A DNA stretch of 64,000 nt from Nectonema munidae (Eukaryota > Nematomorpha > Nectonematoida > Nectonematidae), in the NCBI GenBank assembly GCA_030549495.1, contig JAUIRK010000971.1, forward strand, positions 1,281,233-1,345,232, read 5' to 3'. The notes beneath the pieces were generated by a model that saw only the letters and a list, made by a program, of their open reading frames with translations, was not told where the DNA came from and did not search any database. The position numbers and the translations under genes are program-made. Shown in pieces: positions 51,797 through 62,684 of this stretch (position 1 is its first letter; each line of letters begins with the position of its first letter).

Positions 51797-52716
51797 CAGA
51801 GCCCTGCAGGGATCCCGAACTTTCCTGTTCCCTACGGGGAAAGGTTTTAAACCCGTTATCGGGGAATAGATAGAAATTATACATTCTATTCATATTTGCA
51901 TACACATTTTTTACAAAATCTTTATTATCTTCATTATCTTTTTGTAAATGTATACACATTATTTACTTTTCAACATGAATTCAATAATATGAAATAATAC
52001 TAGAAAAATGTTTCGGTTCGGTTGCAAGAAATCTTCTATCAAATCCAAATTTATTTCATCTCACTAATCGATGCGTCCTATCATATACATGTTAAAAACA
52101 GAAAATAGCTTTTTAAAGTTCATATATCGAATAGGATTTTTTACCTAAAGTTCATAAATAGTGGCAAAAATTCTCCTAAGGCTTCTTAAAATATAAAAAT
52201 ATATTATAAACTAACTCATAAATATATAATAAATATTCATAATTTATTTTATAACATTATGCAAATAAAATATGAGTATTTAAAAAAAATTTTAGGATTA
52301 AAAATATATAATTAAACATTCATTCATCTTAGTATTTTATTTTATAAATTAAAAATTTCTTTGAAAATATATATATTTTTTTTCTTTATCTATTTTATAA
52401 AATTTTCATTATTAGTAATTCAAAAGTTTTTTCAAAACAATTTATGATTTAAATATTCAGTTAGTAAAAATAATGATTTTTTTTCCAGTTTCTATAATTT
52501 ATTTTACTTATAATAAGATTTTTAAAATATTTGGAAAATTTTGAGCTTTTAATTTTTAGAAATTTTTAATTCTATAACTCTAAATTTTGGATAAATTTTC
52601 AAATAATTAAGAAAAGGACCATATGGTTTTCAAACGGAGCAAAATATAACTATTTTTTGATAAAGTAAGTATAGAGTTAGCCAAGCGTAATTACTATCGA
52701 GATATTCTTAAAACCA
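51797..52716 (+). mobile_element. hAT transposon 6, 5' part
   Basis: The left end candidate CAGAGCCCTGCAGGGATCC is at 51797-51815. It resembles the end at 59265 read on the minus strand (CAGAGCCCAGCGGAGAGTG), and both are followed by a similar CGG-GAA ... CCCG ... CG-GGAA block. The segment up to 52716 is AT-rich; at 52655-52716 it reads the remains of a BED finger (ELAKRNYYRDILKTI) that continues after the piggyBac insertion. The octamers outside the two ends do not match, so the ends may belong to different copies of the same family. Confidence 0.5.
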
Positions 52717-52962
52717 TTAACCTTCGCTATACGCACGAATATCCTTATAGCATGGTAGACGCACATATGGCAATTTACTCCATATGCTTTGTGATATGTA
52801 AAAACTATATAAAACATAGAGAACCTAAAAAAATGTGCTAGGACCATTAAAAATTTATTTTTTCCATTATAACTTGGAACACCCTAATGTATACATAAAT
52901 GACCGATCGTATATGAATAGATTTTCTCACACAAGCACTGGTATGGAATCACTCGTATCACA

Positions 52963-53078
52963 CTTGCACACGATCATAAGTTATACATTCACTTGCACAC
53001 GATCATAAGTTATACATTCACTTGCACACGATCATACGTAATACATACACTTGCACACGATCATACGTAATACATACA
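52963..53078 (+). repeat. Four 29-bp tandem repeats in piggyBac copy 2
   Basis: Same four units as at 43241-43356 in copy 1, with the same pattern of variants (two ATTCA-type, then two ATACA-type units). Confidence 0.9.
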
Positions 53079-53081
53079 CTT

Positions 53082-55684
53082 GCAAGCTTTTTTCTGATGA
53101 AAGCTCTCAAAGTTCGGAATATGAAGAAGACATTGATTACAATTTAATTTGCCCAGATCAAATTGATTACGGTTGGGAGTCTTTTTATGATTCACGCCGA
53201 AGAGTTGTAAGTGAAAATATCAGAAATGTTATCAACTTTCCACCTGGTCCTAAAAACTCTGCTTTTATGGAAACTAATATCTTGAAAATTTTTCAATTTT
53301 TTTCACCCAAGAATTGATCAATTATCTTTTCCTCAAAACTAAAAAAAGATGGATTCTAACTATGAGTAAATTTTATAAATATTCTAACAATGCTTTTTAT
53401 ATTTTTTATTTTTGACGAGGTAGCGGAACTTTTCTAGCCCTCCCTTTACCAGTAAAGTTAGCACAGTGACAAATTTGCTGAATCATTTTTTACGAAACTC
53501 AGTGAATTTTCTTTATTATCTGGTACTGCTTTACGAATCAATTCATTCGCTTCAATCTATTCGAACTGTCAAACCAATTTATTAGCCTATTCAATTCAAG
53601 CAAACTTTATATACTAAAGTTAAAGTCAACAACTCATGTTTTATTCAACAAAATCGTTTGAAATTTTTGTAACATAAAATCAATTTTTTAAATAAAGTTA
53701 TTTAAAATATTAAGGTTGTAATTTAAGAACATTTTTAATTTTTTTAATTAGCCTAGTAATTTAAAAAATTAAAATAATTTTATAAAAATTTTCATGATTT
53801 TGTTTAATTTTTTTATCAAGCAAGTAGTTTAGTAACAAATAAGCTTCTACCAGAATCTTTTATTTTTAGTATTAAAAATTTTTTTTAAAACCTGAGGTTT
53901 TTTTGAAATACCACAAATAAAAAGTTTTTCACTTAATTTTGGTTTTATCATGTATAACAAGAATTACTGATTGGTAAGAAACTATTTTTGCGGTTTAGAT
54001 AAAGGTTTCTAGATACTCAGTAGTGTCATATTATGTTGAGCTGTCAAAAACCATCAAACTTCGCCCCCTTTCCGTCACTGGGCAAATAAAAATAGTCCGT
54101 CAGTAATATGGTTAACTTGGAAAATGCCTTTTTGTCCAAGCAAAATAAGCATGCTTACAAACAAAAAATTATACATACACAAGCACAAACATACATACAC
54201 TCACACATACACACGCACGCACACACCACACACACACATGCTAAAAGACAAAGAGATAAATTTTTATCAGGGGCATTTACATCAAACCGAGAGTCCGTTC
54301 AAATAATTTTTTGCAATTTATATTTCAGAAAAGTTAAAATATAGATTTTTTTTTAATTTTTTATTTAGAAAATCTAATCCTAAGCATAGTAATCTTAGGC
54401 ACTATGCAGATAATTTTCAAGTGTTCTACCTAGTTTCCTATTTATCCTGTTTAAAGTATATAGGTCAATCAATGGATCAGAGAATGAAAATTTCAAGTTT
54501 GTTCAGTGAAAATTGTGGTGTTCCGTTTTTGAAAGCTGCACTTGGTAGAAATATGTTTGTTTTAATACACAATTTTCTAACTTTTGACGAAAAAGCTGAG
54601 AGAAATCCTAATGATAAAATATCTGCTATAAGAAAGATTTATGATCATTTTTATCACACTTTTTCCAACTTTTGGACTCCAAATAAAGCCTTTACAATAG
54701 ACGAGCAGTTGGTCAGCTTTAGAGGACGCTGTAATATAAAGATATATGACCCTAAAAAGCCCGGCCATCATGGCCTTAAATTTTATCATCTAAATGATGC
54801 TGAAAGTTTTTATTTTCTCAAACCAGAAATTTACATCTCTGGTTTACCCAACAAAGAATACTTTTCTTCTAAGAACATCATCAAAAGATTAGTAACAGAT
54901 GCAAATCTACCTGATGGCTGTGGCCTTTATATAGATAGATTTTTTACGTCCCATGAAGTTGCAGAGTGGGGACTTTTAAAAAATATTACCATTTGTGGTA
55001 CTGTTATGTCTTCTAGAAGATTTATTCCAAGAATTCTTCAGCCCTCTTATTTAAAACTCTTCATCTAAATGAATGCGAATCCCGTATTGTTTATTCTCGT
55101 CAAGCTTCTCTTTCCGCCTATATTCCTCGTAAACATGCAACACGCAATTTTAAAGTTGTTTACATTCTTTCATCTCAACACAGAAAAAAAGTCGAAATTT
55201 CTTCAGAGTATGATAAGCCTGAATCTCTAATAGAATATAACAAATACAAAGGCGGGGTCGACGTTGCGAATAGAATGGTCAAGCAATACCGGAGTTATAA
55301 ACCTTGTAGAAGGTGGACTAGAGCAGCATTTGCAAACTATCTTGATATGAGTGTTCTAAATGCTTTCATCATTGCGAAGTTCAATGCGCCTGACGACTAC
55401 CCATCAATAAAAAGTAGTGGAAGAAAAATATTTATAAAACAATTGGCTATGCATTTGAGTGAAGAGTCCATGAAAATCAGATCCCAAACCCCTCAAGTGA
55501 ATCTGAAGAAAAAATATTTTAAGTTTTTACGGATTTCACCAGGTTGACAGCTTAGAAACATCGAGTAGCCGGGGTTTCTGCAATATTTGTAAGCCTAAAA
55601 AAAGCAGAACAACGCGAAAGTGTAAAAAATGCCTTTTTTTATGTGTAAAAATCACACGAAATTAATCTGCCAAAATTGTATATG
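53082..55684 (+). pseudogene. piggyBac transposase relic, copy 2
   Basis: Same parts as copy 1: acidic N-terminus, intron-like gap with a CA-rich stretch, catalytic Asp contexts TIDEQLVSFRG, YIDRFFTSH and YKGGVDVANRM, and a Cys-rich C-terminus. It has the two breaks seen in copy 1 (after PSYLK near 55055 and in the T-run near 55635), plus extra one-base changes of its own near 53300 and 55508. Not functional. Confidence 0.9.
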
Positions 55685-56069
55685 ATTTTTTTCTTCTTTG
55701 TCAAAAAAATGGTTTTTTAAAAATAATTTGAAAAAAGTTTTTCAGATAATAATTTTAGACATATTTCATAAAAAAATCATAAAATTGATTAAATTTACAT
55801 GGTAATTAAAAATATATCATCCCAAAATGTATTTTTTCTTAAAAAAATTAACGCCATCTATAAAGGTTAAGTCAAAAAAATGGTTTTTCAAAAATAATTT
55901 GAAAAAAGTTTTTCAGATGATAATTTTAGACATATTTCATAAAAGATCATAAAATTGATTAAATTTACATGCCAATTAAAAAATTACGATAATGAAAAAA
56001 TGTTACGCTATCGAGTTTTTAAATATTAGTCTGGAGTAAATTGCCATATGTGCGTATAGCGAAGGTTAA

Positions 56070-56582
56070 ATCTCCACTGAAGAAATGCAAGATCATCTGA
56101 AAAGACACCCTGATTTATTGTTAGAATTTGAAAAAGAAAAATCTTTAGTGTTCATCAAAAAATGATGAACTTCCTTCAACAAGAAGACAATTAACAATAC
56201 AGGATTTGAAGAATAAAAAACAAAATATTATAACATTAGTAAAGAACAGCAAGATTTTGGCAATGCAATGTTTGATTTTTTTTCAGAAACTTTATTTTAA
56301 TATGCAAAGCGTGAAGAATTTATAAACCTTTTTACTATCGCCAATCCAAAGTTTATAACAATTAAAGATCCACCAACATATTCACGAAAATTTTCAGAAA
56401 AAGCAGAAGTTATCCACAGAAGAATAAATAAAATATTAACAATTGAAAAGATGAATTTTCAAAGTTTAGATTTTACAACAGATATTTAGACATAAAGCAC
56501 TCGACATAATCTTACATGTCATTTCATTGATAGTAATTTCAAGTTTTATAAATGGAAGAACACACTGGGCAAAATTAAGAAT
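56070..56582 (+). pseudogene. hAT transposase 6, N-terminal and middle part
   Basis: After the piggyBac insertion the + strand continues the BED finger: LSTEEMQDHLKRHPDLLLEF, then RRQLTIQDL, FINLFTIANPKFITIKDPPT and YSRKFSEKAEVIHRRINKI, then TTDI and LTCHFIDSNFKFYKW near 56515-56550. This is the region leading into the hAT catalytic core. Several breaks are present. The remaining core is missing and a minus-strand LINE occupies its place; the C-terminal end reappears at 58960. Confidence 0.8.
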
Positions 56583-56584
56583 TT

Positions 56585-56690
56585 GAAATAAGTATAGCTT
56601 GATTTCAAGCTACAATTTTTCTTCTGAAATACCTTGGTATTGTGTAACTCATAGCCTCCTTGGGTGAACCTATACCTCTAAAGATTTTAG
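56585..56690. other. Filler of unknown origin at a LINE/hAT junction
   Basis: The minus-strand LINE loses similarity to other copies after LKKNYYSKIF near 56695, and the hAT relic ends near 56582. The 100 bp between carries the palindrome TAGCTTGATTTCAAGCTA (56596-56613) and matches neither. Its frame happens to stay open with the LINE. Confidence 0.4.
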
Positions 56691-56694
56691 AATA

Positions 56695-57861
56695 ATAATT
56701 TTTTTTCAAATGTTTGATTTTAGTTTTAACCTCGTTTCTATATTTAATAAATTCCTTTTTGAGTTTGGGATTTGTACATTTTTTTAACTTTGCATGACAG
56801 ATATCTCTTATTTTAATCAGATTGAGTAAATCAAATGTTATCCAATAATTTTGTTTATGATTATATTTTGAATTTTTATTTAATATCTTAATTTTAGTGC
56901 ACTCATTTACTATTTTTGCAATTTTAAAATTAATCGAATTGGCCAATTCTTCAGGCAGATCAAGATTCGGTTTAGTAAAGTTAAACCAATCAAATCTAGC
57001 TATTTTTTCAACGAATTTATTTTCATTAAATGATTTCGAAAAACGAAAAGATGAGCATGATTCCTTTACGTTCAAAGAAAATAAAATAATATTATGATCC
57101 GATAATGATGTAGGGAAGATAAAAGATTTATAAATAGATACGTTTATTGGTATAAAAATATTGTCTATTAAAGTTCCTGATATATCTCGTGTTATTCCTG
57201 TTATGGCAGGTTTTAAGAAATTAGATTGCAAAACATTTAAGAAATCAGAAACATTCTCAGAAACATCAACTTTTAGGAGATCAATATTGAAATCTCCTAT
57301 TAAAATGTTATTATATGTAGAAGATACCTTAGTGATTAAAAAGTTAGAGAACTCATCAATAAAGAAAGATAAGTTTGGACTTAGAGATGGTGGACGATAT
57401 ATATTATGTATTATTATACTGTTGTTACAGGATAGTAATATTTCTATTAAAAAGGATTCAAAAAAATTTGTTTCATAATAATTATCAATAACGTTAAAAT
57501 TTAAAGTATTATGTATTAAAAAAGCAATGCCTGAATGTTTTGTAAGTCTACAAGGGATGTGAACAAAATTATAACCCTTTACCCTTAAATCGTAATCTTT
57601 ATAATTTAGCCAACTTTCTTGTAATGCTAATATTTTTAGTGTTTTATTAGTAATAGAATTGAAACTGTGTACAAATACCTCAAGTTCAGAATATTTATTG
57701 ATAATTGATCTTATATTCACACTAGCTACATTAAAATCATATAAAATATTGTTATTTAAACTATGATAATACATATATTCAGAGGATGTGATATCAGTGT
57801 AGTTTATATTACTGAAGTAATAACTATCTAATAAATTTTTAGATAAATGTTCAATCATCAT
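56695..57861 (-). CDS. LINE 2 ORF2, endonuclease domain (truncated)
   Basis: An open frame on the minus strand starting MMIEHLSKNLLDSYYFSN at 57861, overlapping the end of ORF1 by 11 bp. Apurinic endonuclease motifs in order: VASVNIRSIINKYSELE, LALQESWLNYKD, ILIGDFNIDLLKV, GTLIDNIFIP and SLSDHNIILFSL. The chain then follows into the linker with KIKHLKKNYYSKIF near 56695, where it is cut; the open frame itself runs on to 56605. The reverse transcriptase is absent. The open frame suggests a fairly young copy. It is related to, but clearly distinct from, LINE 1 at 41895-48868. Losing the 3' half while keeping the 5' half is the reverse of normal LINE truncation, so a later deletion is likely. 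Confidence 0.9.
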
Positions 57862-58921
57862 TAATGTTACAATTTAATGTTACATCATAATAATTACAAT
57901 TAACTAACGTATTTAAATAATTCTTATTCAAATTATCAAAATATGATTTTAAATTACTAAGAGAAGAACAATCTTTAGAATTACAAATATGGTTACACTC
58001 AAATTTTTTATCATAGCAATTTTTACAAAATAGTTGGTCTTTCCTAGAACAAGTGTTAGAAAAATGATTACAACCACAGTATTTACAAGTTGGATTAATT
58101 TCAGAGCAATCTTTGTAATAGTGATTAAACTTATTACATTTACTACAAGTTTTTATAAAAGTTTTTAATAATTCACAGGAATGAGCTTCACAATTGATGA
58201 AAATATATTTTTTTATAAATAAGCTTTTTACAATCGCATGATTAAATTTAATACCAACATTATAAAAATCAGATTTAGGATTATTAGTAAATTTAAAGAG
58301 ATTTACCACATCAGTAGAATGAATTCCATTTTGTTCACAAATAATATCCTTTAAGCTTTCAAGAGAAATGGAATTATCAATGTGCTTAATACAAAAATAA
58401 GGACTTTTAGGACTCAAAGAACTAAATAGAATATTATTTTCAGTGAGTGAAGACTTTAAAGAACAAAGATTATCATTTGAACTTGTCTCTAAAAGCAACG
58501 TATTGTTCTTTAATCTTTTATATTTTGTAAAACATAATTTGTTGCTCCTAGGATTAAGCTTTTTTTGAATTTCTTCTTTAGTATTACTACCAGTATCTTC
58601 ATTGAAAAACTCTGGGATAGATAGAGATAAAGAAGGCTCAAAAGATTTATGATTTGATGTTACTTTGAGAGGTTTAGGGTACAACAAAAAATTATTATCA
58701 GAAACAAAATTAGCATAAGTATTGCTTTTAATCATTTTATCTTTATACTTTTGTATTGAAGAAAAATGAGAAATTAAATCATTCTTGAGAGAGTTAATTG
58801 AATCATCAATTTTCTGTAAACTTTCTTCAATATCAGAATTTGACTTTTTTGAAGCCTGTTTTCTCAGAACACTTATCAATACTTTAGCCAAATCCTCTTT
58901 AGTAATTTCTCTACATAACAA
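57851..58921 (-). CDS. LINE 2 ORF1, zinc-knuckle protein
   Basis: A 356-codon open frame. The N-terminal part (KEDLAKVLISVLRKQASKK, then SLQKIDDSINSLKNDL) looks like a coiled coil. The middle is an RNA-binding-type region, and the C-terminal third is Cys/His rich: CSKCNKFNHYYKDC, CKYCGCNHFSNTC and FCKNCYDKKFECNHIC, that is, CCHC-type knuckles. ORF1 proteins of this kind bind LINE RNA. No ATG is present at the upstream end, and the frame continues upstream to a stop near 58945, so the native N-terminus is probably lost by 5' truncation. It overlaps ORF2 by 11 bp. Confidence 0.9.
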   Translation of the reverse strand: MLCREITKEDLAKVLISVLRKQASKKSNSDIEESLQKIDDSINSLKNDLISHFSSIQKYKDKMIKSNTYANFVSDNNFLLYPKPLKVTSNHKSFEPSLSLSIPEFFNEDTGSNTKEEIQKKLNPRSNKLCFTKYKRLKNNTLLLETSSNDNLCSLKSSLTENNILFSSLSPKSPYFCIKHIDNSISLESLKDIICEQNGIHSTDVVNLFKFTNNPKSDFYNVGIKFNHAIVKSLFIKKYIFINCEAHSCELLKTFIKTCSKCNKFNHYYKDCSEINPTCKYCGCNHFSNTCSRKDQLFCKNCYDKKFECNHICNSKDCSSLSNLKSYFDNLNKNYLNTLVNCNYYDVTLNCNINDD

Positions 58922-58956
58922 ATTTTTAATATCGCCTTTAAAAATCTAAGCTCTTT

Positions 58957-59112
58957 AGCGAGAAAGTATTTAAACATGCCGCCAAGAAACTCCCAATCAG
59001 AAAGATTGTTCAGTTCCGGTTCAAATATTGTAAACAGTAAACGAAGCAGCTTGGATCCAGAAAAAGTTGAAGAGTTAATTTTTGTTGGCCAAAATGATAA
59101 ATCATTTAAAAA
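58957..59112 (+). pseudogene. hAT transposase 6, C-terminal dimerisation domain
   Basis: The + strand reads YLNMPPRNSQSERLFSSGSN, then IVNSKRSSLDPEKVEELIFV and GQN before a stop near 59115. This is the canonical hAT C-terminal dimerisation motif (S.SERLFS.AGNIV..KRS.L.PE.VE.L.F...N). It is the far end of the hAT whose N-terminal part lies at 52655-52716 and 56070-56582; a minus-strand LINE separates them. Confidence 0.85.
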
Positions 59113-59189
59113 TTAGCTTAAATAGAAAAGTTTATTTCATCTTTTTGTTTCATGAAATACTTTTATATTTGATCATTGAAAAAATTGTT

Positions 59190-59265
59190 CCTCGACCCGG
59201 CGCGTTCTCCGCGGGGACAGAATCTCCTCGATCTGACCTAAAAATTCACTCTCCGCTGGGCTCTG
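59190..59265 (-). repeat. Right terminal region of hAT 6
   Basis: On the minus strand it starts CAGAGCCCAGCGGAGAGTG and continues to a GC-rich block with GTCCCCGCGGAGAACG and CCGGGTCGAGGAAC. It is similar to the left end at 51797 and lies 150 bp downstream of the dimerisation domain, as expected of a hAT end. Confidence 0.6.
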
Positions 59266-59269
59266 GAAG

Positions 59270-59692
59270 GATTGGTATTTACTATTAGATTCTACACATA
59301 ATCCGATGTTGATTCCAATCATTCTGTCGTTGGTCTTTTTTTTTGAAATCTAAAGCACATTTTCCATACTTTTATGATATTTTGTTTTGGATAGTAGCTA
59401 ATTTTTTAATCCATCCCTTCTTCGTCATTGCTTCGATTATGTGGATGTAAGAGGAGCTTTTCCGTTAATACGCTGTTGTGTCTCTTCTTAAATACACTAA
59501 TTATTCTATCTATAGAAGAAACTGTTCTTATTCAATTTTTTGCAATTTTTTTGAAATAACAAGTATTATGAGGTGAATCAGTGCTAAATTATTGTACACG
59601 CACAGCGTGAGAGAATCAGTGAAGAAGAAAAAAGAATATTTATCTTATGCGAAACTTTGAATGCTTTTGATAGAAGTTAATCCAATTTTCCT
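59270..59692. other. No feature recognised
   Basis: AT-rich spacer between the hAT and the third piggyBac element. Nothing recognised. Confidence 0.4.
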
Positions 59693-60234
59693 TTAACCTT
59701 CGCAGGACACACACGGGCTTTTTACTCCATTCAGCATTTTCAATGCCGTTTTTGATATAATATTTAATATATAACATATCAAAAAAATAGTATGTAAATT
59801 TACGTTATTCTCTGGAGTATAAATTGGTGCCAATATCAAAAATATACTGTTCTTTACAGACTCTAATTTTTTGCGGTTTTCATGACCTTAAGAGAAAATT
59901 TTCGAAAATTGAGTTTTAAAAAAACATGAAAGAAATTTTTTATGCATAAGGAGTGGAAATCTGTAGAATATAATTATTAGGTTATCTTCTGAATTTCATA
60001 AAAAAAAAATAAAAAAAATTTTTTTAACGCCATCTTTAGCAAAAAAAACTTTAAAATATTTATCTAAAAAAACTTTTTGGCTGTTTTTTGTAGCTAAAAA
60101 ATTTTAGAACTGAAAAAATTTTATAGAATAAGTAAATTTTAGATCTTATAAAGCAATAATTTTGAAAATAAAGCGCCTAAAATTGAACATAAAATGTAAA
60201 TCTGATGCTGAAGTTGACCCATAAATTAAAGGAA

Positions 60235-60489
60235 AATTAAAATAAAATTCAAAAAGTAATATAATTTATTGGGCACAGGATTTAAAACGGTGAATTTTCG
60301 CCGACAGTCGGCTTTATCAAACCACTATACTAATGAGCAGAAGAACTCTTCTTCGCTAATCCTTCCAATTTTCAACTTCTAGCCTACTCATTAGTATAGT
60401 GGTTTGATAAAGCCGACTGTCGGCGAAAATTCACCGTTTTAAATCCTGTGCCCAATAAATTATATTACTTTTTGAATTTTATTTTAATT
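60235..60489. repeat. 103-bp perfect inverted repeat
   Basis: Arms 60235-60337 and 60387-60489 are exact reverse complements over 103 bp with a 49-bp spacer. Each arm includes GCCGACAGTCGGC, itself a palindrome. A 14-bp direct repeat AATTGAACATAAAA occurs at 60181-60194 and 60486-60499. It lies in the 3' untranslated part of piggyBac element 3 and has no counterpart in copies 1 and 2, so it is probably an inserted foldback or MITE, or a recent inverted duplication. Confidence 0.95.
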
Positions 60490-60630
60490 GAACATAAAAA
60501 ATTCAAAATATCAAAAAACCTATTTATAAACAATTTGAAATTTATTTCATAAAATATCAAGGGTTATACAAAAAAAATAAAGCATTATAATTATATGTTG
60601 AACATGATAAAAAATTAGCAAAATCACAAA

Positions 60631-62397
60631 TTAGAATGGCAAAAAGAACAAATGGATAAGGTGTGTTTTTTGCACATAAATTTTACAATTTGAACACCTC
60701 CTTGTGCCTCGTGTTCTAGGTCTGCATTCTTGAATTGAACAGTATCCCCTGCCCGAACTACTTTCCGCCGTGTCAATTTGCGGAGAAAAACCATAGTAAA
60801 AAAGAAGGTTTTTGATGGGTCTTGAAATCTGACTTATGTTAGCCCTAGTTCTCATAGAATTATAACCTAAATTTTTTGATAAAATTTTTAAAAAAAATTT
60901 TCTCCCTCCATGGCGAATGGGCAACGCATCGTTAGGGCAGTTGTGCTTGTAGATAATCCATGTGTTGTAGGCAGCTATATCTAAATAATTAGAAAATGCG
61001 GCAACTGTCCATCGCCTACTTGTCTTATAACTAGTAAAATCTCTGGCCATTCGATTAAAACAATCCACCCCACTTTTGTATTTATTATAGGAAATTAGGC
61101 TTTCGGGTTTTCTTTTATTTGATGTGATAGTAACACTTCTACTATGCTGCGTAGATAAGACATAAACTGCTTTAAAATTCTTTCTAGCATGCTTTTCAGG
61201 TATATAAACACAAAGTGATGAAATATTGGAATATACAATTTTGCTCTCAGTTTCACTTAAATTTAACGTGCGTAAAAATTTAGGTTTTAAAATATACGGA
61301 ACAAATCTACGTATAGGATTTACTGTCCCACAAATTGTCAAATTTTTGGAAAGAGCCCACTCCGCTAAAGCATGAGATGTAAAAAATCTGTCAAGATAAA
61401 TACCACACCCTGATGGGAGATTGCTACTTTCTACTAGACGCTTACAGATTTCTAGACTTGAAAAATATTCCCGATCAATTAATCCTGAAACATAAATTTC
61501 GGGCTTCATAACATAAAATGTGTTAGAATCATTAAGATGGTAGAACTTTAAGCCATAATGGCCCGGCTTTTTAGGGTCGTACACTTTTAGAGAACACCCG
61601 CCACGAAATTTCACTAATTGCTCGTCTATAGTTACAGCATCAAGTGGTGTCCAAAATTTATGGCATTTTTCAAAAAAGTTATTATGAATACGCCTAATGG
61701 CTGCTAGTTTGTCTGAAGGCTCTCTAGTGGCGGCATCGTCAAAGCGTATAAAAATTTTGATGAATTGGAACATCCTTCTGCCGAGTGCAGCACGTAAGAA
61801 AGGATCTCCATCATTGGAAAAAGGGCTTTAGTCGCAATTCTTTGGTCTTTTGATTGTCCCAAAAAAATTAGACAACCAAAATAGGCAAGCAAATCGCTTA
61901 TAACAAACTTTTCATGACACGCTTTCAAATCCAACCACTTAGGGGACTCTTTCCTAGAATCATAGAGTTTCTTATATCTCACATAAAGATTTATAGAAAA
62001 ATAAACTTACTTGTAATTATCATCTGCTTTTTTGTGAGTCATCTCGTATATATGAGAAACCAAAGGAGGGTCAAAAAACAAATCAAAAATTTTATCAATT
62101 TCCTTCAAGTTTTGCATCATCAGAAGGTCCATATGGACGTGAAGAGATATCTCTACAGTTTCTAGCTTGAGATCTACCTCTTGAAGATTGTTGAGGCTCC
62201 CAGAAGAACTGTGTTCCATCTGGAGCTTTAAGAGAAATATCTTCGGCGTCAAATACTTCTTCTAATTCCACTGCTTCTAGATTACTCTCACCTGTATAAA
62301 TATCAGATGCTTCAGAATCTGAAATTGATGAAAATGATTCATTTTCTTCAGAAGAACTTGTTGTCAGAGGTGATGATGATGATGATAAAAATTCCAT
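60631..62397 (-). pseudogene. piggyBac transposase 3
   Basis: Starts MEFLSSSSSPLTTSSSEENE at 62397 with an acidic N-terminal region. It then reads EIDKIFDLFFDPPLVSHIYE, a GTAAGT-bounded gap of about 60 bp near 62015-61950 that may be an intron, and SPKWLDLKACHEKFVISDLL. The 380-codon main frame (60631-61773) has the catalytic contexts TIDEQLVKFRGGC near 61635, IYLDRFFTSHALAEW near 61400 and YNKYKSGVDCFNRM near 61065, and the Cys-rich end GYCSIQECRPRTRGTRRCSN near 60720. Two frame changes, near 62105 and 61805, break the upstream part. The main catalytic frame is open, so it is less decayed than its upstream exons. Confidence 0.9.
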
Positions 62398-62684
62398 GCG
62401 AAATAAGAACAATAGAGAAAATTATTCAACAACAAATTGTTGGTAAAAGTTATGGATCAATGCATAGATAAGCTTTCATCAATAAATGATAAACATTGAA
62501 TTCATGCGAAGATTACGGTCAGAAAATATCACAGATGAAGAAAAAAATCAATTATAAGAATGTGCACAGAATGAAGATGGAAAAAAGATAAACAACTTGC
62601 ATTTATTGGTTTCGATATTTTACGTAACCTGATAGGAAAGTAGAGAAAGAGAGAAAAAATATGGGATAACGTATTATAAAGAGA

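Larger units (their letters stand above)
52721..56065 (+). mobile_element. piggyBac element, copy 2, inserted in a hAT BED finger
   Basis: TTAA at 52717-52720 and 56066-56069. Same ends and structure as copy 1 (42999-46351); 3345 bp against 3353. The differences I saw are mostly one-base changes in homopolymer length (for example in the T-runs near 53086 and 53296) and a few substitutions. Its surroundings differ completely from copy 1, so this is a separate transposition and not a segmental duplication. Confidence 0.96.

Noticed and set aside
57161-57478. Plus-strand open frames opposite LINE 2
   Set aside because: They are antisense shadows of the LINE endonuclease frame.
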